In this document: piece by piece, positions 47,187 to 56,264 of the stretch
Position numbering within the stretch: position 1 is the stretch's first letter
Layout: each line of letters opens with the position of its first letter
NCBI GenBank assembly: GCA_002336115.1
Contig: DDEN01000041.1
Span: forward strand, 259,395-323,394
Direction of reading: 5' to 3'
Length of the DNA stretch: 64,000 nt
Source of the DNA: Chitinophagaceae bacterium UBA1953
GTDB taxonomy: Bacteria > Bacteroidota > Bacteroidia > Chitinophagales > Chitinophagaceae
Program-made: the position numbers and the translations under genes
The notes under the pieces: model-generated
What the model was told of the DNA's origin: nothing
Database searches by the model: none
Seen by the model: only the letters and a program-made list of their open reading frames with translations

Positions 47187-47219
47187 AACGCCCCGGTAAT
47201 TTAATCGGGGCGTTTTTTA
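47187..47219 (+). terminator. Terminator of the M43 protease gene
   Basis: AACGCCCCG pairs with CGGGGCGTT around a 10-base loop, followed by TTTT. Confidence 0.88.
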
Positions 47220-47248
47220 TGTTATGCATAGGTTATAAATAGCTACGT

Positions 47249-47899
47249 TCATTTTATGATCCATCTTGCACCAATACCTATATTACTGAGGTAGCCAAGA
47301 CCAAGGCTTGAGTTGAGTGAAAAGTTATATTCAGTTATATCGCTGCCGCTATTTGTTTGTGTTTTCCGAATGTAATATCCCAATGAAGCAAAATCGGCAA
47401 ACCTTACATCCAGCATAAAATGGTTATTCCATTTATAAGCAAGGCCAGGATACAAACCAACGTTTACACTATACTGTGAATAGTCGGGATTTGAATTATT
47501 TGTATTGTTTTGTTTAAGATAATTAAGCCCACCCCTGCCCTCGGCATATACAAAAAATCCTTTCCCAAGGGGTTTATACATTTTTGAAAAATATCCTGCC
47601 CCGGCATTAAAATTTTCGGAAGCATAATCAGCCGATGGTGTTGGGGAATTTTCATACTTAGATTTTCCATAACCGGCATTCAAAAAAAATCCATTTATCC
47701 TGTTTGGTTTTGTTGCAAACCCCAAATCCAGCGAAATATTTGTGCCTGTGCTTGTATATTTATCCGACGCAGATGAAGATTTACTTCCCCCTGTTTGAAA
47801 ATTCAAACCGGCACCTAATACTTTATTTCCCTTCTGAAATTGTGCATTAGCGGTAAAAACGAAAATGGAGAATACAATGAGTGTAAGAAATTTTTGCAT
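47249..47899 (-). CDS. Outer-membrane beta-barrel protein
   Basis: The frame opens at 47935, but MQKFLTLIVFSIFVF at 47899 begins the signal peptide (ending TANAQ), giving 216 residues. Strands alternate polar and aromatic/aliphatic residues (VLGAGLNFQTGG, FFLNAGYGKSKY, AGAGYFSKMYK), and it ends in a strand (LGYLSNIGIGARWIIK), typical of small OmpA/OmpW-like barrels. Function unknown; it is a single gene. Confidence 0.72.
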   Translation of the reverse strand: MQKFLTLIVFSIFVFTANAQFQKGNKVLGAGLNFQTGGSKSSSASDKYTSTGTNISLDLGFATKPNRINGFFLNAGYGKSKYENSPTPSADYASENFNAGAGYFSKMYKPLGKGFFVYAEGRGGLNYLKQNNTNNSNPDYSQYSVNVGLYPGLAYKWNNHFMLDVRFADFASLGYYIRKTQTNSGSDITEYNFSLNSSLGLGYLSNIGIGARWIIK

Positions 47900-48013
47900 A
47901 GTGTCATGTTTTGGTGAAGTGCAAGTGTACTTCACGCTATGCTAAATGGATGTTAACGAAAACGATTTAGCAAAACATTGACAAGGGAAAAAGAACAAGC
48001 TTTCTAAAGAATG

Positions 48014-48100
48014 TTTCACACAAAGGAACAAAGAAGGCAAAGTTCACTAAGCATTGGTTTTCTTAGCGAACTTTGTCTACTTGGCGAGCTTTGCGTGAAA
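48014..48100. repeat. Large imperfect inverted repeat
   Basis: The left arm 48014-48051 and right arm 48062-48100 are reverse complements apart from a few mismatches and one 1-base indel, with a 10-base loop. The arms contain phrases such as TTTCACACAAAG and AAAGTTC(A/G)CTAAG, which recur as dispersed intergenic palindromes in many Bacteroidota. It lies in the spacer between the beta-barrel gene and serS. Confidence 0.75.
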
Positions 48101-48139
48101 TATCAACTCGTTTTGAAATATCCTGATCTATTAAAAATA

Positions 48140-49411
48140 TTATTGAAGAATATCGGCTCCGTAATAAGGACGAAGCACTTCGGGAATTACAATTCCGTTT
48201 TCGGTTTGATTATTTTCCAGCAATGCAGCAAGTATTCTTGGCAATGCTAATGAACTTCCGTTGAGTGAATGAGCAAGCTGTGGTTTTCCTTTCTCATCTT
48301 TAAAACGGATTTTCATACGGTTGGTCTGGTAATTTTCAAAGTTGCTTACACTTGAACATTCCAGCCATTTCTTTTGTGCACCACTCCACACTTCAAAATC
48401 GTAAGTAAGTGCAGAAGTGAAACTCATATCGCCGCCACATAAACGAAGAATGCGGTATTTCAATCCAAGCGATTGTACAAGCTTTTCAACATGTGCCACC
48501 ATTTCATCTAATGATTCGTAACTTTTATCGGGATGAACCAATTGCACAATTTCAACTTTATCAAACTGGTGAACACGGTTCAGCCCACGAACATCTGCAC
48601 CAAAACTTCCTGCTTCTCTTCTGAAACAGGGTGTGTACGCTGTCATTTTAATGGGCAGATCTGTTTCCTTTAAAATATCATCACGATAAATATTCGTAAC
48701 AGGAACTTCTGCTGTTGGAATCATGTAAAAATTATCTGCAGGCATGTAATACATCTGCCCTTCTTTATCGGGCAGCTGGCCCGTACCATAAGCTGTTGCT
48801 TCATTCACCATGTATGGCGGGATGTATTCAGTATATCCTGCCGCCGTATTATAATCCAGGAAATAACTGATCAATGCTCTTTGCAGTTTTGCTCCTTTTC
48901 CTTTGTAAACAGGAAAACCGCTGCCGGTGATTTTTACACCCAGTTCAAAATTTACAATATCGTATTGCTTAATTAAATCCCAGTGAGGAACTGCATTTGC
49001 TGGCAAAACAGGATCAGCACCGGCTTCCTTCACATTCACATTGTCTTCAGGCGTTTTTCCTGCAGGCACAAGTGTGGATGGAAGGTTGGGCAACTTTACC
49101 AGCAAATCGTTTACCTGCTGTTCAAGTGCAGCTAATTCATCCGCAATTTGTTTTGATGATTCTTTATACTGTGCAACTTCTGTTTTCTTTTGTTCGGCAG
49201 CTTCTTTCTCACCTTTGCCCATCAGCATTCCAATTTCTTTGGATGCAGCATTTACTTTGGAAGCAAGCTCATCGTTTTCCAGTTGTGTTTTTCTGCGTTT
49301 CTCATCAAGCGAAATAATTTCATCCACAAGATCAAGATCAGCAAAGTTTTTTACGGCTAAACGTTCTTTCACCAGATCTCTGTTCTGACGGATAAATGCC
49401 AATTGTAACAT
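48140..49411 (-). CDS. serS: Serine-tRNA ligase
   Basis: 423 residues, the usual length. The N-terminal coiled coil (about 30-105, rich in Glu/Lys) binds the long variable arm of tRNA-Ser. The class II catalytic core shows TAEVPVTNIYRDDIL, the motif 2 region FRREAGSFGADVRGLNRVHQF and the motif 3 region LNGSSLALPRILAALLEN. It has its own promoter (49429-49436). Confidence 0.97.
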   Translation of the reverse strand: MLQLAFIRQNRDLVKERLAVKNFADLDLVDEIISLDEKRRKTQLENDELASKVNAASKEIGMLMGKGEKEAAEQKKTEVAQYKESSKQIADELAALEQQVNDLLVKLPNLPSTLVPAGKTPEDNVNVKEAGADPVLPANAVPHWDLIKQYDIVNFELGVKITGSGFPVYKGKGAKLQRALISYFLDYNTAAGYTEYIPPYMVNEATAYGTGQLPDKEGQMYYMPADNFYMIPTAEVPVTNIYRDDILKETDLPIKMTAYTPCFRREAGSFGADVRGLNRVHQFDKVEIVQLVHPDKSYESLDEMVAHVEKLVQSLGLKYRILRLCGGDMSFTSALTYDFEVWSGAQKKWLECSSVSNFENYQTNRMKIRFKDEKGKPQLAHSLNGSSLALPRILAALLENNQTENGIVIPEVLRPYYGADILQ

Positions 49412-49428
49412 AACTCAAAATTTTGCGG

Positions 49429-49436
49429 CAAAGGTA
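49429..49436 (-). promoter_or_regulatory. Promoter -7 box of serS
   Basis: TACCTTTG on the minus strand (TAnnTTTG) about 17 bases before the serS ATG; the leader would be roughly 13 bases. Confidence 0.6.
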
Positions 49437-49560
49437 ACGGATGGATAGGATAAGAGCAATGACAGCTTAGGGTTCTTTCCTGAATTGCACAGTGTTGTTT
49501 GCGGGAGGAAACATATTGATTGCGGAAACATTAACCTGACATGACGTCAATAAAATGGTC

Positions 49561-49854
49561 TTTGACACATACGAATTTGCCTTTGACACTATTGAAATGC
49601 GCTTTGACACAACTGAATTTGCTTATGACGCTGTTGAATTGCGCTTTGACACACTTGAATTTGCCTATGACGCCATTGAAATGTGCTTTGACACACTTGA
49701 ATTTGCCTATGACGCTATTGAAATGCGCTTTGACACACTTGAATTTGCCCATGACGCTGTTGAAATGTGCTTTGACGCACTTGAATTTGCTTATGACGCT
49801 GTTGAAATGTGCTTTGACACTCTCGAATTTGCCTATGACGCTGTTATATTTTGC
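49561..49854. repeat. 42-bp tandem repeat, seven copies (two 21-bp halves each)
   Basis: Seven consecutive 42-bp units begin at 49561, 49603, 49645, 49687, 49729, 49771 and 49813, each starting TTTGAC. Within a unit the two 21-bp halves resemble each other. Three reading frames stay open: one plus frame gives 123 residues (49555-49926, repeating FDTLEFAYDAIEM), another plus frame runs 49541-49876, and a minus frame gives GKFKCVKAHFNSVI repeats (49531-49752 from an ATG, open further upstream). Differences between units fall mostly on third codon positions in the minus frame (GCG/GCA, AAT/AAC, TGT/TGC), weakly favouring it as coding. I assign no gene. Confidence 0.9.
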
Positions 49855-50065
49855 TATGTCAAGGCAAAACAGGTGAATTTTGATTACGTAGAGGAGATTT
49901 TCTGTAATTGTGACAGCTGTGACTAAGGTTGGCCATGCTTTTTGCAGGTGAGTTTTTTCACAAAAGGAGCTTGCTGTATTTTATACATATCATCTTTATC
50001 TAACGATGAGCCGGTTTCACCAGATTTCTGTTATAACGGATGAATACAATGATAGTAAGGACTGG

Positions 50066-50527
50066 TTACAGTTCTTTCTTATACCTATCGGGGTGATGAA
50101 TATGCATCCATCTGTCGGTATATGTAAGCGGCACGAAGCCGAACTGTGCATACAAGCCATGGGCATCTTTTGTAGCCAGCATCATGCGTCGGAAACCCTG
50201 CAGATCGGGGTGATTGATGATTTCTTCCATCAACCATTTGCTTAAACCCTGTCCACGGTAAGCTTCATCAATAAATACATCAGCCAAATAACCAAAGGTT
50301 GCTTTATCAGTTATTACTCTTGCAAAACCAATTTGCCTGCCGAGATGAAACACACCAAAGCAAAGTGAATTTTCAATTGACTTTTGAACGGTTTCGATTG
50401 GTATGCCTTCTGCCCAATAAGATTTTGAAAGAAATGCGTGGATGTATTCTACATTAAAAAAATCTTTTTCTGTTGTGATGGCAAAACCTTCTTTTGACAT
50501 AGTATATTTTCCCTTTTTAAAACTCAT
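50066..50527 (-). CDS. GNAT-family N-acetyltransferase
   Basis: 153 residues. The acetyl-CoA loop is in DVFIDEAYRGQGLSKWLMEE (RGQGLS matching R/QxxGxG/A), preceded by the strand CFGVFHLGRQIGFARVI and followed by MLATKDAHGLYAQFGFVPL, the usual GNAT ending. Residue Met10 (50500) is an alternative start. The target amine is unknown. Confidence 0.88.
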   Translation of the reverse strand: MSFKKGKYTMSKEGFAITTEKDFFNVEYIHAFLSKSYWAEGIPIETVQKSIENSLCFGVFHLGRQIGFARVITDKATFGYLADVFIDEAYRGQGLSKWLMEEIINHPDLQGFRRMMLATKDAHGLYAQFGFVPLTYTDRWMHIHHPDRYKKEL

Positions 50528-50574
50528 TTTTTTATGTTCTGAATGCCAATTTTAAATGACAAAACCACATAGAA

Positions 50575-51174
50575 TTAATTATTTCGCATAAACGATGGAG
50601 GGCTTTTTATTTCAGGCAAGTACTCACTTTTCAAATAACAATCTTTTATTGACTGTAAAAAATCATTCGGAATATTAAATGGATTGACCCCTGTACGGTT
50701 TTTTCTTACATAAAAAACATTATCCAAAAGATCATCCATTTCTTTGAAGGATTTTGATACAAAAGGAATTATTAAACAAACTGAATCAATTGTCCCATCC
50801 GAATATACTACTCGATAGTAATCATAACTTCCGGCATAAAATTGATTTTCTTTAAGTTTCTTTTCCACAAGATTAGATGTCAATGATTTTTGTGAATTAA
50901 TCACTGAAGCAATTTTCTCTAATTCGTATCCTGATAATTGCAAAGAATAATATTTATAAGGAGGCCCATTAACATCTTCTGGGTTATATACGGTAACGAG
51001 GCCATTTGAGTTTATTGTGCAATATAAGCCAACAAAAACACTATCTTTTTTAGTAGTCCTATATGAATTCACATCAAAAGAAGCGTATTCAATTTTCTGA
51101 AAAACAGATTTTTGAGTTTGTAATTGCGTACTTGTAAATAGAAGAACAAGAAAAAATACAACAAAAGATTTCAT
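50575..51174 (-). CDS. Hypothetical exported protein
   Basis: 199 residues. A signal-like hydrophobic start (FVVFFLVLLFTSTQL) precedes a mixed alpha/beta region with many Ser/Lys/Asp residues and a central block KYYSLQLSGYELEKIA. No family recognised. It lies 30 bp downstream of nadE on the same strand and may share its transcript. Confidence 0.6.
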   Translation of the reverse strand: MKSFVVFFLVLLFTSTQLQTQKSVFQKIEYASFDVNSYRTTKKDSVFVGLYCTINSNGLVTVYNPEDVNGPPYKYYSLQLSGYELEKIASVINSQKSLTSNLVEKKLKENQFYAGSYDYYRVVYSDGTIDSVCLIIPFVSKSFKEMDDLLDNVFYVRKNRTGVNPFNIPNDFLQSIKDCYLKSEYLPEIKSPPSFMRNN

Positions 51175-51204
51175 AAATAGCTTTTAGTCTTACTTAAAAA
51201 TACA

Positions 51205-52887
51205 TCAACTCAGATATTTCCCTACAATCGGCACTCTTCTTCCTACGCCAAATGCTTTTGGGCTTACACGAATGATGGGACAGAACTGGTTGCGTTTGTA
51301 TTCATTTACATTCACCATCTTCAGCACACGATCAACCAACGCTGCATCGTAACCCAGTGCTTTAATTTCTTTTGGGCCTTGCCTGCGTTCGATATATTGA
51401 TACAGCACTTTATCAAGAATGGTATAATCAGGAAGTGAATCCGAATCTTTTTGGTTAGGCCGCAATTCTGCACTCGGTGGTTTGGTGATGATATTGTCGG
51501 GAATAACCTCTTCGTCACGGTTAATGTACTTTGCCAGTTCATATACCTGCAGCTTGTAACAATCGCCCAGCACACCAAGTCCGCCAGCCATATCGCCATA
51601 CAATGTTCCGTAACCTGTTGAAAGTTCACTTTTATTGGATGTGTTCAGCAGCACATATCCAAACTTATTGGCAATAGCCATGAGCAGGTTTCCTCTTGTA
51701 CGGCTTTGAATATTTTCTTCAGCAACACTGAAAGGAAGGTCTTTGAATATTGGTTTCAGTTCGGTTAAAAACGATTCGTAAATATTTTTAATCGGGATGA
51801 TGTCATAAGGATTGCCGAGATTTTTGCTTAACTGTTCAGCATCGCTTACACTATGCCCTGTTGAGTATTGCGATGGCATGAGTATAGCCCGAACATTTTC
51901 TTTTCCCAATGCTGAGCATGCAAGTGCAAGTGTAACTGCGCTGTCAATACCACCACTGCTGCCAAGGATTGCTTTGCTGAAACCCATCTTTGAAAAATAA
52001 TCTTTGATGCCGAGAATAATGGCATCATGTATTTCAGCAATGCAAAGTGTTTCTTCAAGATGAGGAGGATTGTATTCGGCAGAAGGCAACTCCTGAGCCT
52101 TTGTAACAACAGCTTCAGCAAAAGTTCCATCATCGTTCAGTTCAACAAAATCGAGCGCTTCATCAAAAAGAGGAAGATGCTTTACCATATTGGCATCTTT
52201 ATCAAACACCAATGAACCTCCGTCAAAAACAATTTCTGTCTGGCTGCCGGTGCAGTTGCAATACAGCATGGGCAGTTTGTATTTCTGCACATTCAGTTTT
52301 ACAATCGCCTTCCTGTCTTCCACATGCGTATAATCAAATGGTGATGCAGAAATGTTCAGCATTACATCCGGTTTGTACTGCATCAGTTCATCCATGGGGC
52401 AATAACGGTACAAAGGATTATCACCAAGGTTCCAGATATCTTCACAAATGGTGATGGCTAATTTCTTTCCTTTAAACTCAACGATATTCCAATCATAAGC
52501 TGGTTCAAAGTAGCGGTATTCATCAAACACATCGTAAGTAGGCAAACAGGTTTTATGTACAACTGCTTTTACTTGCTTTTCGTAAAGAAACCAGGCTGCG
52601 TTATGTAAATCCTTTCCTTCTTTACGTGTGTTTCTGTCGGGCGAACCAATAATCACTCCAATCGTATCAGCATGTTCTTTTATTCGATCGATGGATTCGT
52701 TGCATTTATTGATGAAGTCGTTGAACTCAAGAAAATCTCTTGGAGGATAACCGCAAACACTCAGTTCGCTGAACATAATGAGATCGCCACCCTGTGCTTT
52801 TGCCGCTCCTATTGCCTCAATTATTTTTTGTGTATTGCTTTCAAAATTTCCGATATGATAATTTTGCTGCGCTAAAAAAATCTTCAT
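51205..52887 (-). CDS. nadE: Glutamine-dependent NAD+ synthetase
   Basis: 560 residues. The N-terminal nitrilase-type glutaminase domain shows the catalytic Glu in MFSELSVCGYPP, Lys in VHKTCLPTYD and nucleophile Cys in ITICEDIWN. The C-terminal synthetase has the ATP P-loop SSGGIDSAVTLAL and STGYGTLYGDMAGG. It makes NAD from deamido-NAD using glutamine nitrogen. The presence of nadC 2.4 kb away (55306) places two NAD genes in this stretch, though not in one operon. Confidence 0.96.
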   Translation of the reverse strand: MKIFLAQQNYHIGNFESNTQKIIEAIGAAKAQGGDLIMFSELSVCGYPPRDFLEFNDFINKCNESIDRIKEHADTIGVIIGSPDRNTRKEGKDLHNAAWFLYEKQVKAVVHKTCLPTYDVFDEYRYFEPAYDWNIVEFKGKKLAITICEDIWNLGDNPLYRYCPMDELMQYKPDVMLNISASPFDYTHVEDRKAIVKLNVQKYKLPMLYCNCTGSQTEIVFDGGSLVFDKDANMVKHLPLFDEALDFVELNDDGTFAEAVVTKAQELPSAEYNPPHLEETLCIAEIHDAIILGIKDYFSKMGFSKAILGSSGGIDSAVTLALACSALGKENVRAILMPSQYSTGHSVSDAEQLSKNLGNPYDIIPIKNIYESFLTELKPIFKDLPFSVAEENIQSRTRGNLLMAIANKFGYVLLNTSNKSELSTGYGTLYGDMAGGLGVLGDCYKLQVYELAKYINRDEEVIPDNIITKPPSAELRPNQKDSDSLPDYTILDKVLYQYIERRQGPKEIKALGYDAALVDRVLKMVNVNEYKRNQFCPIIRVSPKAFGVGRRVPIVGKYLS

Positions 52888-52989
52888 TACGAACTGTTTT
52901 TATTTGCGGAAGTAAATGAAAGGCAAATTTCACGAATTTCGCCCACAGAACAACACAACATTCACATCAATCTTTCGTTTCAGAACATC

Positions 52990-54036
52990 ATGAAAAATAT
53001 TGTACTTCCATTACTGCTTGTTTTAGCTTTTTCCTGTACTGATAAAACCAAAGCACCTGATGTTTCCGGCATTAAACTGAAACTTGATGTGCAGCGTTTT
53101 GACCAGGATTTTTTTGCAGTTGACAGCAACAATACCAAAGCAGGTCTGGCTCAGCTCCAAACCAAATACCCTGCATTTCTTCCATTATTTATTCAACACG
53201 TGTTAGGGCTTGGCCCAATGAGCGACAGCAATCAACTGGCGTTTGATGGTTGTAAACGTTTTCTTCACCTGAACGGGCAGGTTTACCAGCGTTCGCAGGA
53301 GTTGTACAAAAATTTCGGAGATGAAGAAAAGGAATTAACGCAAGGCTTTAAATATGTAAAATATTATTTCCCTGATTACAAAGTTCCAGCTCATATTGTA
53401 ACAACCGTTGGTCCGATGGATGCACTTGCACCAATGACCAACCAGGAACCTTCACCAAATTTTATTGGACAGGATTTTATTGGAATAGGATTACAATTTT
53501 ACCTGGGTAAAGATTTTTTTATTTATAACGATGCAGGCTTTATCAGCAACGTTGCGCCACAGTATCGCAGCCGCAGGTTTACTAAAGAGTTTATTGCTTC
53601 AGATGTTTTTAAACTGGTGATTGATGATATGTACCCCGACAGCAGTAACCGCTATCCACTTATTGAACGGTTTATTGAAAAAGGAAAACGTTTGTATTTG
53701 CTGAACCAGTTTTTACCTGAAGCAAATGACACATTGCTCATTGGCTTCACCGGCAAACAACTTAACTGGTGTAAAGACAATGAACGCAGCATTTACAACT
53801 TTTTTATTCAACAGAATTTATTGTTTGAAATTGATCCTGCACTTACACAGAACTTTACAACTGATGGCCCCTCTACACAAGGCATGCCGGAAGAAAGCCC
53901 CGGTAATGTTGGAGCTTATTTGGGATGGCAGATTGTAAAATCGTACATGAAAAAACATCCTTCAGTAACACCTGAAAGATTGATGCAGACAAAAAACAAA
54001 ATTATTTACGATGAATCGGCTTACAAACCGAAATAG
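52990..54036 (+). CDS. gldB: GldB-like gliding motility lipoprotein
   Basis: 348 residues. The lipobox ends in FSCTD (Cys16). The family blocks LKLDVQRFDQDFFAVD and LQTKYPAFLPLFIQHVLGLG match GldB, an essential gliding/T9SS-associated lipoprotein of Flavobacterium. GldB homologs also occur in non-gliding Bacteroidota, so motility is not implied. A divergent gap of about 100 bp separates it from nadE. Confidence 0.85.
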   Translation: MKNIVLPLLLVLAFSCTDKTKAPDVSGIKLKLDVQRFDQDFFAVDSNNTKAGLAQLQTKYPAFLPLFIQHVLGLGPMSDSNQLAFDGCKRFLHLNGQVYQRSQELYKNFGDEEKELTQGFKYVKYYFPDYKVPAHIVTTVGPMDALAPMTNQEPSPNFIGQDFIGIGLQFYLGKDFFIYNDAGFISNVAPQYRSRRFTKEFIASDVFKLVIDDMYPDSSNRYPLIERFIEKGKRLYLLNQFLPEANDTLLIGFTGKQLNWCKDNERSIYNFFIQQNLLFEIDPALTQNFTTDGPSTQGMPEESPGNVGAYLGWQIVKSYMKKHPSVTPERLMQTKNKIIYDESAYKPK

Positions 54037-54041
54037 AATAT

Positions 54042-54186
54042 TTGCCACAAAGACAGTAAGACACAAAGCAGCACAAAGAAAATGCAAACAAAATAGTTCT
54101 TGTTGTAATAAATTTTTTAATTGATTTTATTTAACGACTGACATGAAAAATTTGTAATTAACTTTTCATTCGTGCATTCGTGGCAA
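54042..54186. repeat. Dispersed repeat-like element with TTGCCAC inverted ends
   Basis: The 150-bp gap between gldB and apaG begins TTGCCACAAAGACAG with CACAAAG phrases and ends CGTGCATTCGTGGCAA, the reverse complement of TTGCCACGAATG. The terminal TTGCCAC/GTGGCAA inverted ends and the CACAAAG wording resemble the 48014-48100 element. The right end touches the apaG stop codon. Confidence 0.45.
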
Positions 54187-54187
54187 T

Positions 54188-54574
54188 TTAGTTTGCTTTA
54201 AACGGCGCAATCATTTCAAAAACAGGAATAGAAACTTTAAAGAGTTTTTTATTGTTGAGATTTTCCATAGTGTAAAAACCCTCCATCTTACCCATTTCTG
54301 TTTTCAAATTACATCCGCTTACATATTGATATTGATCGCCGGGTTGTACAACAGGTTGTACACCTACCACACCATCGCCATCAATTTCTTTGTAAGAGCC
54401 GTTGCTGTCAAATACATTCCAGTGACGAAGTAATAATTTAACAGGGAAAATATTATTGTTTTCAATGGTAATACGGTAAGCAAACATATACTCTCCCGCT
54501 ACAGGGTTGCTGTACTCTGGCTGGTAAAATGTTTCTGCGCTGATGGTTACGCCTTCTGTTATTTTGGAAACCAT
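54188..54574 (-). CDS. apaG: ApaG domain protein (putative Co2+/Mg2+ efflux protein)
   Basis: 128 residues, the standard size. Conserved blocks include GEYMFAYRITIENN, LLLRHWNVFDSNG and the glycine-rich DGVVGVQPVVQPGDQYQYVSG, followed by MEGFYTMEN, typical of the ApaG immunoglobulin-like fold. ApaG is linked to cobalt and magnesium resistance in enterobacteria, but its biochemical role is unsettled. It is first after the gldB gap on the minus strand. Confidence 0.92.
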   Translation of the reverse strand: MVSKITEGVTISAETFYQPEYSNPVAGEYMFAYRITIENNNIFPVKLLLRHWNVFDSNGSYKEIDGDGVVGVQPVVQPGDQYQYVSGCNLKTEMGKMEGFYTMENLNNKKLFKVSIPVFEMIAPFKAN

Positions 54575-54637
54575 GAATTAAAAATAAAATAAAAATCCGG
54601 TTTACAGGGCATTTGACAATTCTATTACACAACCGGT

Positions 54638-54886
54638 TTAATTATCGAACCACCAACCAATGTTTGTTTTGCTAAGTAACCATGTAACAGTCATTACAAA
54701 AACAAGCACGGCAGTTACGATCATTAAAACCACGGCCCTTCTTTTACTACGCTTCCTGCTGTTAGAACCGGATGCGTCGAAATATAAAAAGAAACTCCAG
54801 ATTAGCGCTCCAAAAACGAAAAAGAAAAAGAACTTGAACAGCTCTACCCTCGCTGTGTACGCTCCTAATAAAATAATTGACATCAT
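54638..54886 (-). CDS. Small two-helix membrane protein
   Basis: 82 residues with two predicted membrane helices (FKFFFFFVFGALIWSFFLY and AVVLMIVTAVLVFVMTVTWL) separated by a strongly basic cytoplasmic loop NSRKRSKRRA. No family recognised. Spaced 63 bp from apaG and 65 bp from the SUI1 gene on the same strand. Confidence 0.6.
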   Translation of the reverse strand: MMSIILLGAYTARVELFKFFFFFVFGALIWSFFLYFDASGSNSRKRSKRRAVVLMIVTAVLVFVMTVTWLLSKTNIGWWFDN

Positions 54887-54951
54887 GTGGTTAGTTGTTA
54901 AATAATAATACCGAAATAATCAATAATTCAGATGATGGTAAAGTTGTATAA

Positions 54952-55299
54952 TTAGCCTGATTTTTTTGTTTTGCTGTACCCGTTCTTTAACAGAAACTGC
55001 AAAACTTTTTCACGTTGATCGCCCTGAACAATAATCTCTCCATCTTTTACAGACCCACCTGTACCACAGAAATTCTTTAATTGTTTTCCCAGCACTTCCG
55101 CATCTTCTGCAGTACCAATAAAACCATCCACCAATGTAACAATTTTTCCTGCCCTGTGTTTGGTTTCTAATTTTATCCGCAGGTTTTGTTGTGCTGGCAC
55201 CAATGTTCGCTGCGCTTCACTTTCTTCTTCTTCAAACCTGAAATTTGGATCGGTGCTGAACACAAATCCACGGTTGTCTGGTTTATGTTTCTTTGACAT
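54952..55299 (-). CDS. yciH: SUI1/YciH-family translation initiation factor
   Basis: 115 residues. The SUI1 domain is seen in GKIVTLVDGF, LKNFCGTGGSVKDGEIIVQGDQ and the C-terminal VLQFLLKNGY, matching bacterial eIF1-like YciH. It begins 6 bases after the nadC stop, so the two are almost certainly cotranscribed. Its role is in start-codon fidelity by analogy with eIF1; in bacteria this is less certain. Confidence 0.9.
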   Translation of the reverse strand: MSKKHKPDNRGFVFSTDPNFRFEEEESEAQRTLVPAQQNLRIKLETKHRAGKIVTLVDGFIGTAEDAEVLGKQLKNFCGTGGSVKDGEIIVQGDQREKVLQFLLKNGYSKTKKSG

Positions 55300-55305
55300 A
55301 GTTGA

Positions 55306-56175
55306 TTATTTATTGGATTCAATCAGTTTAGCTTTTAAGCTAAGGTCAAGACTTCTGGCCTGGTGAATTAAAGCCCCCACACTGATGAAATCAACATTTG
55401 TTTTTGCGTACTCTTCAATATTATCAAAATTAATTCCGCCGCTTGCTTCGGTTTCATAACGACCATTGATGATTGCTATTGCCTCTTTAATCAATTCGGG
55501 CGAAAAATTATCAAGCATTATCCGATCTACTTTTCCAACTGCCATTACTTTTCGTACATCTTCTATTGATCTTGTTTCCACTTCTATTTTCATATCCGGC
55601 TTAACCCGTTGCACATAATCATATGCTTTTTCAATTGCCGCTTCAATACCGCCACAATAATCAATATGGTTATCCTTAAGCATAATCATATCATACAAAG
55701 CAAAACGATGATTATATCCCCCGCCAATTGTAACTGCTTCTTTCTCCAGTAGCCGGAAGTTGGGTGTTGTTTTTCTTGTATCAAGAATTTTTGTACGGTA
55801 ACCCTTCAGTTTATCAGCATACTTCTTTGTAAGAGTGGCAATGCCGCTCATGCGTTGCATGCAATTCAGCACTAAGCGTTCGCATTGCAGGATAGTATAA
55901 ACTGTTGCCTCCACTTCAAATGCAATTTCTCCCACCTTCATAATCTCTCCATCCTGTTTAAATACAGTAAATACACAATTCGGTTCTTTATGCCGGAAAA
56001 TTTTTTCTGCAACCTTCACCCCTGCCAGAACACCGTCATCTTTTATCTTCAATATTGCTTTACCTTTTGCATCGGGCGAAATACTACTCAATGTAGAATG
56101 ATCGCCTTCGCCAATATCTTCATTCAAAGCATGTACAATCAACTGGTGCAGCAATTCTTCATAATTTGCTATCAT
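55306..56175 (-). CDS. nadC: Nicotinate-nucleotide pyrophosphorylase (carboxylating)
   Basis: 289 residues. The quinolinate phosphoribosyltransferase landmarks are EDIGEGDHSTLSS near the N-terminus, LNCMQRMSGIATLT and TRKTTPNFRLLEKEAVTIGG (with catalytic Lys/Arg residues binding quinolinate and PRPP), DMIMLKDNHID, and the C-terminal ASGGINFDNIEEYAKTNVDF. The -7 box at 56180-56187 is directly before the ATG, so a near-leaderless transcript is expected. SUI1 follows. Confidence 0.96.
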   Translation of the reverse strand: MIANYEELLHQLIVHALNEDIGEGDHSTLSSISPDAKGKAILKIKDDGVLAGVKVAEKIFRHKEPNCVFTVFKQDGEIMKVGEIAFEVEATVYTILQCERLVLNCMQRMSGIATLTKKYADKLKGYRTKILDTRKTTPNFRLLEKEAVTIGGGYNHRFALYDMIMLKDNHIDYCGGIEAAIEKAYDYVQRVKPDMKIEVETRSIEDVRKVMAVGKVDRIMLDNFSPELIKEAIAIINGRYETEASGGINFDNIEEYAKTNVDFISVGALIHQARSLDLSLKAKLIESNK

Positions 56176-56179
56176 GGCA

Positions 56180-56187
56180 CAAATCTA
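56180..56187 (-). promoter_or_regulatory. Promoter -7 box of nadC
   Basis: TAGATTTG on the minus strand (TAnnTTTG) ends 5 bases before the nadC ATG, giving practically no leader. Confidence 0.5.
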
Positions 56188-56211
56188 ATACAAATCGGTT
56201 TTTTTTATTAT

Positions 56212-56239
56212 AAACAAAACCCCGGCCTTTGGGCCGGGG
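56212..56239 (-). terminator. Terminator of the DUF4783 gene
   Basis: CCCCGGCC (56220-56227) pairs with GGCCGGGG (56232-56239) around 4 bases; on the minus strand the stem is followed by TTTTGTTTA. It insulates the nadC promoter. Confidence 0.85.
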
Positions 56240-56264
56240 CATAAGAGTATAATTTCTTCATTGT

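Noticed and set aside
49555..49926. A 123-residue acidic repeat protein on the plus strand.
   Set aside because: Unit-to-unit differences change residues in this frame (ATT/GTT, CGC/TGC, TAT/CAT) but are silent in the minus frame; a 42-bp repeat also keeps several frames open by itself. Reported as repeat DNA, not as a gene.
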